From Paramacrobiotus metropolitanus (taxonomy: Eukaryota > Tardigrada > Eutardigrada > Parachela > Macrobiotidae): a stretch of DNA of 64,000 nt. Position numbers and translations under genes: made by a program. How positions within the stretch are numbered: the stretch's first letter is position 1; each line of letters begins with the position of its first letter. Of the stretch, positions 57,401 to 64,000 are shown in pieces. Where the stretch lies: positions 372,001 through 436,000 of the forward strand of contig NW_026570244.1 of NCBI RefSeq assembly GCF_019649055.1, in the 5' to 3' direction. Below the pieces are notes generated by a model that was not told where the DNA came from, made no database searches, and saw only the letters and a list, made by a program, of their open reading frames with translations.

Positions 57401-60400
57401 ATTCAGGATTAAATAGAAAATTAACTGATTTTTCGCATCATTAAAAATCAAATTAAAAATTAAAAGGTTTTATTATCGTTAAAAATTAAGAGACGCCGCA
57501 CTCGATGACCTTCAGCTTTATTAAATTTAAACAGATAAATATTTAACTTTTCAGAACTAAGAAGTCAGTTGTTAAAAAAATGGTTTGATAAAATCTAAGT
57601 AAAATTAATTTTTAACTGGTCAAAACTGAATAAATTGTTTATAACGTTGTAGGAAAAACTGACTGCGGCCTATTAAAAAGTATTTACTAAAAATTAATTC
57701 TTTTTATTTTTTCAAATATTTTCTTGCGTAATTACGTGGCTTTGCGGGACTGGGTGAGCTGCGCCAGGGCCTGCAGCAGGGAGACCATGGAGGCGCGGAA
57801 CTGGTCATCCCCCTCGTTCTGGTTCATCTGCGCGTACAGCAGCCGCGACTGCACGATGAACTTGAACAGGTACTCGGCGGCCTTCATCGTGCGAATCAAA
57901 AACGTCCGGTCCTCGTCGCGTTCCGTCGCGTGGTTGATCTGCACGGACAGGCAGTGGAGTAATTTGTGGTAGGCCATGGCGCCGAAAAAGTTCTCCTTGA
58001 TGTACTGATCCAGCACCGGCCGGAACTGCTGCTGCGACTCCCGACACACCTATAATTGCACAGCGGCCGCTCATCAAATTTTCCATCTTTCCAGTAAAAT
58101 TAATTTTCCATAAACTTCCAATCAGTTTTTCCATATTTATTAATTCTTATTGATTAATCATATTACTGACAATTTAAATTTGTATTAACAATAAATAACG
58201 GAAATAAATAAATTAAAAAGAATATTAATTTACATTAATAAGGAAATAATTCAATTGTTTTTCAAAAATGGTCGTTCGAATTAATAATAGTAAATTAATA
58301 ACAGTAATAATAATAATAAATTAATTAAAATTATTAATAAAGATTATTAATTTTAATTTATGACAATAAAAATTTCCATGAGAACAGTAATTCAAATTAA
58401 TACGAATAATAACTTAAATTCATATGAATAATTTGCCACATTAATTCGCACACTAATATAAAACAATTACGAAAACAATTTAAATTATTAGGAAGAATAA
58501 ATTAATAAATTATTTGGAATATTTAAAAGGATAATATTACTGACCAGATTGAGGAACAGTAATTCAAATGGATACGAATAATAATTTAACTTCATACGGG
58601 TAATCTGCCATATTAATTCGAGTAATAATATAAAATAATTGCGAAAATAATTTAAATTATTAGGAATAATAATTTATTAGAAATAATAAATTATTAGAAA
58701 TAATTCAAAGGGTAACATTACTAACCAGAGTGAGGAACAGTAAGTCAAATTAATACGAATAATAATTTAAATTCATACGAATAATCTGCCATATTAATTC
58801 GAATATTAATTTAAAATATTACGAAAAATAGTTAAAATTTCTAGGAATAATTTAAAAAATATTCCAACCGACCAGATTGATCATGTGGACGAGGGCGCGG
58901 AAGACCAGGGCGTCGACATGATCCGGATCGGGCGCGGTGTTGTAGGAGAGGATGTCGAAGAGGACGTCGAGGATGTCCTGGAGGAAGCGCAGCACCTGCG
59001 TCGCCGGCATCTCTAATATCGCTTTTAAATTGTTGTGGATGGTCGCCGAGCTCGTCTTCCACTTGAGCAGTCCGAGTAAGTGCACGTTCTGCGTCAACTT
59101 GGTGGAACAGACCTGGCTGCTGACCAGGAAGACCTCGCGCGGACTGTAGGTGAAGCAGCCGGCTGCCGGGAGGGCCGCGCCCTTCTTCTCCGTGTACGCC
59201 GCGCTGGTCAGGTCGATCTTCTGCTCTTCTGACGGCAGTTCCAGATACGCCACCGATGCACTCTTATCTACGGTGAAAAAATTTTTTGCAATGTTTTTGA
59301 AGGATTAGACAAATAAGAATCACGAAATAAAGTATGGAAAAGATTTTCAACTGTTTTTTTCCCCCGAAAAAAAATCGGGAAAATTCAGCGGCAGATGTTC
59401 TGCAATGATTTTGACACGTAATCTGATCTGGGAAATAAGAGATAAAAAGTGACGAATTCGTAATAATTGTTTCGAAAATCCTTCCAAGTTTCTTCACATA
59501 AATGTTAGATTTATTAATTTATTTGTCACGATGCTGCGCTGTAATGACTTTTAAAGTGTATTAAATTTTACCATTTGAATATAATAAAGTTTAATAATAA
59601 AATGGCTCTAAAACCGAGCAATTTTAATATAAACTTAAGTTAATTTTTTAATTTAAATTTTATGTAAATACATCGCAAAAATTATTCTACGTCATTAATC
59701 ATTTAAATCTACACACGGCTAAAATCAAGGGCTTTAATTTACGAAATTCGAACAATTTTATTACAAAATTTAAATTAATTTTTTTATTAAGTTAAAAAAA
59801 ATTACTAAAAACCATTATACTTGTAAATCATTATTTTATCATCTAAATTTCCACAGGGCGTAACAAATTAAAGAAATCGAACAACTTTATTATAAATTTA
59901 AAATATTTTTTTATAAAGTTTAATAAGAAAACATAACTAAAAATCATTCTAAATAATTTATTATCCAAATTTTCACACGGCTTAATTAGTTAAAAAATTC
60001 CCATTTTCTCTCGCTGACCTTTCTCATCCGTGCTGTACTTCCTCCCGTCGATGCGGTACAACGCCAGCCGGTAGCTCTTATCCGGCAGCGCCGTGCCGTC
60101 GTCGCTCTTCAGTGGGAGATACGCCAGGGCAAAGGGCTTCTCATTCTTATCCTTATTCTCGTTGGAGCTGCGGTGTTTGAAGGTGAAGCGGACGTGGGAG
60201 CTGGCGAACTGCTGGAAGCCGACGCTGAGCTTGACGGTCTCGCTCCAGCGCGGCTTGTCCTCGTGGTAGTACACCACGGACTGGTGCCGGTCGCCGGAGG
60301 GCACGCCCACGCCGGCGGCGATGGCGGCCGGGAGGACGGCGCCGGCGTCGTCGCAGACGGCCACGCTGACCTCCACGTTGCGGGTGGCCTTGAATTCGGC

Positions 60401-63400
60401 GCGCTCCAGACTGATGTAGATGTCGTTGCGCACGTCCGCGGGCACGACGACGTCGGGGTGGCTCAGGAGGCGCGCCACCGGGGGACTGCCCACGAACAGG
60501 TACGGGTGCTCCTCGCGCACCTACCAGAAAAATCAAATTTATTCCAATTTATTCCCCAATTTTTTCTAATTTTTTTTTTCACATTATTCTCCACAATTTT
60601 TTCTTATGTAATTAAATTAAGCGGCTAATGTTCCTTCATTACAGTGATTTCTTTCAATTCTTATTTTACATTTATTCAATAATAATTATTATTGATTGGA
60701 TTTCCGCATATCACTGAATTACTGCAGCCAATATTTTTTTCAATTTATTTATCAAGGTTTCCCTGCTAAAGTGATATTTATTTACGGAATTCTTTATAAA
60801 CAGTTTTCTACGACTATTATTAACAATAAATTTTCCGTTTGTTACATGAATTAATTGCCGCAATTTAAGCCACTACTTTTATCTACTCTAGTTATTTAGT
60901 GAATTTTATTAATACGAGTATAAAAATACTGGATAGCAATTTTCACGGAGAAAATACAGCTAATTTTACAGCTTTTTCCTACCTATAAGTTGCAGCATAC
61001 AAATCATTTCCAAAACTTTTTTACGAATTATTTTTAAGGTCTACTTCAATTTGTTTCTAATAAATCTTTTCTACAATTAAATTAATTAAAACAGTGGCAA
61101 GCTTATTCAATAATTTTCTTCTCGAATTTCTTTTCCGCTTGCCCGAATGACGCAACTTCCGGCGTTGCCTGTACGTGCGGTACCAAAAATATGTTTTGTA
61201 TTTGATATTGCGAAATATTATTTATCTGACGCAGCACATCGGTGCGTATTTGTTTTCCTGGCAAACAGCATGTGTGATGCGATCAGCAGAAAGAATGCGC
61301 TGCGAAAAATGCAGGGCAGTGCGGAATGCCCGGTTGGCCGTGCCCTGAACAGTATACCGAACCGGCAAGTGGCCCGCTACGGTAGCTGAACGTGTTCGCC
61401 GAATCTTATCGCGCAGCGCTGCCAGATATCGCCGTACGAATCGGTACGATGGCCGTGCCCCGGCGATAACGCAGCGCCTGACTCATAATAACTATCCCCC
61501 AGATGGAAACGGTCGAAAATCAACAATAACACATTTTTGGGCCTTTTTAAAACTGATTTTAATCGATACTGATTTGTAACTGTAACTGCAAATTACAAAT
61601 GATTTTTTACAATTTATTTCCGAATATTTTTCCTGTCATAAAGAAAAAAGCAGATGAAATTGAAATTAAGAAAGTAATTTTTATAATTTATTTTCTTAAC
61701 ATTTTTGCAGTCATAAAGAAAATGTTTTTTGTAATCATTCCTTTAATTTTAAAAAAGTTATCTTTATGACATAATATTTTAAAAAAATTATAAAAAAAAG
61801 AAATTTCATCAAAAACGAAATCCGTAATTATCATATGGATTGACATTAACGTAGTACTAATATATTGCCATTCCAGGAATCCAGAGTATTTTATTCCGTC
61901 GGCATTTTGTCTGAGCAACTTCTTACTTGACAGCGCAAAATTATTTAACTAATAGTTTTCAAAACAAAACTGTCAAAATTATTAAAATAATAATTTAACA
62001 AATGGGAATTTTTCGTTTCAAGCCGATTTAAAATTCTGGAAGCCCTGTTTTGATTTTATAGCGAAATTGCTGTGAACATATGATCAAATCTCATATAAAA
62101 AATGCTATAATAAAATTTATAATTTTATATAAATTCAAAATTTACAATTTATAATAAATCTATAATAAAATTTGTAATTTAAAATAAATGTTTTTTTTTT
62201 AAATACGTTTTCAGCCAGGCGATAACGCAGCGCCTGACTCACAGTCAGCCGGGACGGAAATGAAAATACTTCTCGTGCAGGCACACCAGACAGTTAACGG
62301 AAGGGGAAACACACCGACCACACACAACGCAACAGCGCCGTGAATTATCAATTTATCAGCGCGATCATGCGCGGAGTCGGACATTTCACGCATCGTTCTC
62401 CTAACGAGTGCGGATAAATTCGGAATGAATTACTTACATTCATTGTTAAAAATACCGGCTATTTTTACAACCGGCACCGGAAAATATATCCTGCTTCGGA
62501 AAATATGCAAAAATAACGAACGATGCGAATAACCGCCCGGAAATACCAAGCAAAATGTGCAAAAAATTATTTTAAAAATTCCTGGAAGAAAACCAAACGA
62601 AAAATAGTGCTTCATAATATATATAAAAAAACAAAGTTAAAAATTATGTCAAATATAAATTAAAGCAAAAAATATATGGAGGAAAACCCGGTTAAATAAA
62701 TAATAAAATCAAACTTAAAATAAAACTAATAACGAAAATAAATCACGGCCATTTAAAAAATAAAATGAAATTTAAAGCAAAATAAATTTTAAAAACATAT
62801 AAACGCAGATAAATAATCGCAATAAATTATATATAAATTAATTGGTATAAAATACAGTAAATTCCGGGGATGCTGACCTGTTTAATGGGTTGGCGGAATA
62901 CTTGTCCAGAGACTAAGACCGTGGCCAGATCCTTCTGTTCGTTCGCTTTAGCGGCGATGGCGCGGCGCATGGTGGCCGCCAGCGACTCCGACTGGCCACA
63001 AGCGACGATGGGCGCCAGCAGGTTGTCGCCCTTGACCTCCTCCTGTCCGGCGTCCCCGCTGCGCAACAGCCCCGTCACGTCCAGCACGGCCACGCCCCAC
63101 GGTCGCCGGATCACCTGTATAATATTCTAATAATAATTGCGCACAATAAGAAAGCGGGGTTAAATAAATTCAATAAAAATCATTTATAATATTCCTTAAT
63201 TATTAAATTCCACGAACAAAAATATGTGTTAGAACGATCAACAAATATTCAGTACGTCTTCAGAAAAATCTGCGTAATGCAATACGATTAATTTGAAAAG
63301 AACAAATCAAAAACTAATTAAATGAATAAAATTAAATATTCTGGTTAAAAATAAACTGAAATAAAATTTGTTATACATTTCATTAACTCAATATGATTAA

Positions 63401-64000
63401 ACTAAAATGAATAAACATCGTTTCAAAAATTCGGTGTAATTCAACAGGGTTGCAATAATTCCATTAAAAGTTTTTAACAGATTTTTCAATAAAACCTAAG
63501 AAAATAACTGTAAAACAATAAGAATACGCAGTGCAACAAATCGAATAAAATCCCGCAAAAAAAACATTTTCCAATTAAAATCCTTTAAAAAATAGCTGTA
63601 AAAATGGCTAGAATGAATCCCATCAAAATTCTACAAGAAATTTCGATAAATGAAAAAACAATAAATATGCAAAAATAAAAAAAATAGCAATAACTCTTCA
63701 AAAATAAATTTGCAGTAATCCTGCAAAAACAGAAACTGCAATAATTCGGCAAAAATGAATAAAAACAGCAATAATTCTGCACAAAAATAAAATCGCAATA
63801 CTCCTGCAAAAATTTAAATAGCGATAATTCTGCAAAAATAAAAACAAGAATAATTCTGCAAAAATGAATAAAATTAGCAATAATTCTGCAAAAATAAATT
63901 AGCAATAATTCTGCAAAAATAAAATCAGGAATAATTCTGCAAAAATAATATTCTCACCTGTCCGGAGGCCTTCTTCCCCTCCCCGTTTTCCCGCAGCTCC
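48211..64000 (-). CDS. mbc: DOCK1/2/5-type Rac guanine nucleotide exchange factor, 14 3'-terminal exons
   Basis: Minus-strand gene entering from the right edge. Exons: 64000-63958, 63114-62878, 60520-60019, 59267-58873, 58049-57736, 56983-56569, 55262-54756, 54054-53608, 52865-52695, 52380-52246, 51799-51478, 50759-50250, 49528-48979, 48485-48211. They total 4.82 kb, about 1,606 residues. Order: RRPWGVAVLDVT before the membrane-binding DHR-1 (C2) domain, helical middle, catalytic DHR-2 (FFDMMQCEF through DPAVNGG), proline-rich tail. DOCK proteins with ELMO activate Rac at the membrane, for cell migration, myoblast fusion and corpse engulfment. FANMW, ANYEKAF and FFDMMQCEF match DOCK1/2/5 better than DOCK3/4. 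Every splice phase agrees, except one extra base in the exon at 51799-51478. The N-terminal SH3 is outside the window. Confidence 0.95.
48486..48978 (-). other. DOCK intron
   Basis: Short intron with TTTTCTTA(C/G/T)(G/C) repeats near its donor (48945-48977). Confidence 0.7.
48979..49528 (-). CDS. mbc: DOCK exon: end of DHR-2 and start of Pro/Ser-rich tail
   Basis: 550 bp, phase 0 in, phase 1 out (AACG|GTAAGA). It encodes EAALDIYGSKVKDSMRPHYE, then a disordered basic, Ser/Pro-rich tail with SLGSFSSISLRSSRDS and APPPLPDKKAENG. Confidence 0.9.
49529..50249 (-). repeat. DOCK intron with copies of both flanking exon edges
   Basis: AGCAGCGGCACCTGTT (start of the downstream exon plus acceptor) recurs at ~49658-49673, with a weaker trace near 49768. 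The 3' edge of the upstream exon (GCGGACGATGA...GCGGATC) recurs at ~50095-50140, ~153 bp from the original. Confidence 0.75.
50250..50759 (-). CDS. mbc: DOCK exon: DHR-2 lobe C, catalytic loop
   Basis: 510 bp, phase 0. It encodes FANMWLERTTAHTRCALPGL, IQTAIETLQAKND and VVDPAVNGGIANYEKAF. The valine in DPAV corresponds, by position in the motif, to the nucleotide-sensor valine of DOCK GEFs. Donor CAG|GTACAC. Confidence 0.95.
50790..51175 (-). repeat. ~115-bp intronic tandem repeat, four copies
   Basis: GGTTAAAGGTCACTAATAATTC-type segments recur with T-rich spacers in the DOCK intron 50760-51477. Copies are moderately diverged. Confidence 0.7.
51478..51799 (-). CDS. mbc: DOCK exon: DHR-2 lobe B, with a one-base excess
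   Basis: 322 bp where flanking phase-0 junctions require a multiple of three. The frame encoding ETDVFDYRKLSDVLQRMAAF and CEYFRVAYWG is lost at a C6 run (51652-51657, plus strand); after one base it resumes with a NKAFVYRG-like segment and MDPPGNEI. Either a sequencing/assembly error in GC-rich homopolymers or a real frame break. Confidence 0.9.
51880..52130 (-). other. DOCK intron, AT-rich low complexity
   Basis: TTAATTTATAATTA-type sequence, no genes. Confidence 0.5.
52246..52380 (-). CDS. mbc: DOCK exon: DHR-2 lobe A
   Basis: 135 bp, acceptor TTGCTGCAG|, donor AAG|GTCAGC, phase 0. It encodes HRELKEQLAYEMIRFFDMGK and AWEYAI. Confidence 0.9.
52695..52865 (-). CDS. mbc: DOCK exon: DHR-2 lobe A
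   Basis: 171 bp, phase 0. It encodes VNLLEYYERICKREMYIRYL and YTEVAFTLEHHARLLLW. Donor CAG|GTAAAG. Confidence 0.95.
52866..53607 (-). other. DOCK intron, AT-rich
   Basis: Contains an ATAATTTATAATTA palindromic tract at 53365-53470. No genes seen. Confidence 0.5.
53608..54054 (-). CDS. mbc: DOCK exon: start of DHR-2 region
   Basis: 447 bp, phase 0. It encodes LLDLSLIPVEELRRTILP and FFDMMQCEFRLPKQS, then a Gly/Ala-rich insert, then GGRGDGDYVALFEEIMVERC. Donor ACG|GTACGC. Confidence 0.9.
54100..54750 (-). repeat. ~55-bp intronic tandem repeat
   Basis: About ten diverged units of TTTAAATATTCTCTTATTAATGGTTAAT type fill most of this DOCK intron. Confidence 0.7.
54756..55262 (-). CDS. mbc: DOCK exon: helical region before DHR-2
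   Basis: 507 bp, acceptor GGGAGCAG|, donor CTG|GTAAGG. It encodes EEFLVILLSIFRQMSDAHY and WSNFFDCAVAFCTQEALQLE. The exon's first ~30 bases and its acceptor are repeated six more times in the adjacent intron. Confidence 0.9.
55240..55960 (-). repeat. Seven-fold tandem repeat containing an exon edge and splice acceptor
   Basis: Units start near 55240 (the real exon edge), 55355, 55463, 55575, 55690, 55792 and 55910, period ~115 bp. Each carries GATCACCAG(A/G)AA(C/T)TCCTCCGAGATC (exon) and GCTCCCGA (acceptor side), then an AT-rich part with GGAATTAATTAAGCCC. The acceptor CAG of the real exon and of the last two units reads CGG in the intermediate units. Confidence 0.9.
55961..56568 (-). other. 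Rest of DOCK intron
   Basis: AT-rich, no genes or repeats recognised. Confidence 0.5.
56569..56983 (-). CDS. mbc: DOCK exon: helical region
   Basis: 415 bp, acceptor GCGTAG|, donor CCG|GTACGT. It encodes TIIRYIPAVIPEIL and ECRRVLLPVFCQFLHELL, and VETLLRSVVRVVNRL near its end. Confidence 0.9.
57000..57490 (-). repeat. ~55-bp intronic tandem repeat
   Basis: Eight or so diverged units of AAAATTAAACGATTTTTTTACATCATT type in the DOCK intron 56984-57735. Confidence 0.7.
57736..58049 (-). CDS. mbc: DOCK exon: helical region
   Basis: 314 bp, phase 0 in, phase 2 out (AC|GTAATT). It encodes FRPVLDQYIKENFFGAMAYH and AAEYLFKFIVQSRLLYAQ, as in the DOCK1 armadillo-like middle. Confidence 0.9.
58377..58872 (-). 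repeat. ~150-180-bp intronic tandem repeat reaching the exon edge
   Basis: Units contain AACAGTAATTCAAATTAATACG, TTCATACGAATAATCTGCCA and, at their right ends, a GACCAGATTGA segment (~58541, ~58721 and the true exon edge ~58868). That segment is the donor side of the exon at 58873-59267. Confidence 0.8.
58873..59267 (-). CDS. mbc: DOCK exon: end of DHR-1 and start of helical region
   Basis: 395 bp. Acceptor CCGTAG| in phase 1 restores DEKDKSASVAYLELPS. It contains QVCSTKLTQNVHLLGLLKW, near-invariant in DOCK proteins, and FLQDILDVLFDIL. Donor CTG|GTCGGT is non-ideal. Confidence 0.95.
59560..60000 (-). repeat. ~120-bp intronic tandem repeat
   Basis: Three to four diverged units with ATTTAAATCTACACACGGC, TCGAACAATTTTATTA and AAAATCATT blocks in the DOCK intron 59268-60018. 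Confidence 0.65.
60019..60520 (-). CDS. mbc: DOCK exon: DHR-1 (C2) domain
   Basis: 502 bp, acceptor TGGTAG|, donor AAAG|GTCAGC (phase 1). It encodes DVRNDIYISLERAEF, NVEVSVAV, KPRWSETVKLSV, VRFTFKHRSSNENKDK and KPFALAYLPL. This is the phosphoinositide-binding domain. Confidence 0.95.
60521..62877 (-). other. Largest DOCK intron in the window
   Basis: 2.36 kb. Mostly AT-rich, with two GC-richer islands at 61140-61490 and 62210-62460. They share GGCGATAACGCAGCGCCTGA (61453 and 62218). No gene was recognised; the islands look like transposon debris. Confidence 0.5.
62878..63114 (-). CDS. mbc: DOCK exon before DHR-1
   Basis: 237 bp, phase 0 both ends (TACAG| and CAG|GTCAGC). It encodes RRPWGVAVLDVTGLLRSG and MRRAIAAKANEQKDL, the conserved segment preceding DHR-1. 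Confidence 0.9.
63690..63955 (-). repeat. Intronic AATAATTCTGCAAAAATAA repeats
   Basis: Roughly ten units of 20-35 bp in the last intron, running up to the donor of the edge exon. Confidence 0.8.
63958..64000 (-). CDS. mbc: DOCK exon (partial at window edge)
   Basis: Reads ELRENGEGKKASGQ up to donor CAG|GTGAGA, phase 0, joining VIRRPWGV in the next exon. Charged linker ahead of DHR-1. Confidence 0.8.

Noticed and set aside
48965-60628. Long plus-strand and alternate-frame minus-strand open frames over the DOCK exons
   Set aside because: GC-rich exons leave antisense and shifted frames open; only one frame matches DOCK proteins and joins in phase.
1-64000. CRISPR arrays, operons or bacterial genes
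   Set aside because: Spliced genes, LINEs, SINEs and satellites show a eukaryotic nuclear genome; no spaced direct repeats of CRISPR type.

Overview
This is a stretch of an invertebrate (metazoan) nuclear genome. The evidence is a multi-exon DOCK-family gene with GT-AG introns, several families of eukaryotic transposons, tRNA-derived SINEs and satellite DNA. Coding exons are GC-rich and introns are very AT-rich. I cannot fix the phylum from the sequence alone.

Layout, left to right. 1-1732: 3' half of an RLE-type non-LTR retrotransposon. 2156-2833: a diverged inverted-repeat element. 3220-8235: a satellite array of about 43 copies of a ~117-bp unit. 8600-12400: MITE remnants, a Helitron-type 3' end and scattered minus-strand exon-like segments. 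12469-18921: an unidentified minus-strand multi-exon gene, carrying two frame breaks, a duplicated exon and an inserted 3075-bp hAT transposon (15222-18296) with perfect 8-bp target duplications. 21062-23401: palindromic MITEs and a trinucleotide microsatellite. 23404-26315: a decayed APE-type LINE on the minus strand, whose 3' end abuts the microsatellite. 27655-31755: dispersed repeats, a stray copy of the DOCK last exon, a retrotransposon 3' fragment and two SINEs. 31805-38852: several foldback elements, including a 4.4-kb element with ~750-bp inverted arms. 40063-40707: a small three-exon gene for a secreted cysteine-rich protein (minus strand). 41923-42487: a fragment resembling a Maverick/Polinton-type gene. 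42494-47455: repeats, a SINE, a minisatellite and a second, nearly full-length but broken RLE retrotransposon.

48211 to the right edge: the 3' 14 exons of a DOCK1/2/5-type (myoblast city/CED-5) Rac guanine nucleotide exchange factor on the minus strand. They encode about 1,606 residues from just before the DHR-1 domain to the stop codon. The N-terminal SH3 region lies beyond the window. Splice phases agree throughout, except for a one-base excess in a DHR-2 exon.

The most notable observations are these. (1) At least four DOCK introns carry tandem or single duplications that include the edge of the neighbouring exon and its splice site, seven times over in one case. (2) Two diverged copies of a host exon become nearly identical exactly where the hAT-bearing part begins, which suggests gene conversion spreading a transposon end. 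(3) The DOCK terminal exon has been copied about 18 kb downstream with its reading frame intact. (4) There is a small secreted cysteine-rich gene whose three exons join in phase. (5) There are several foldback families, one with a visible empty site.
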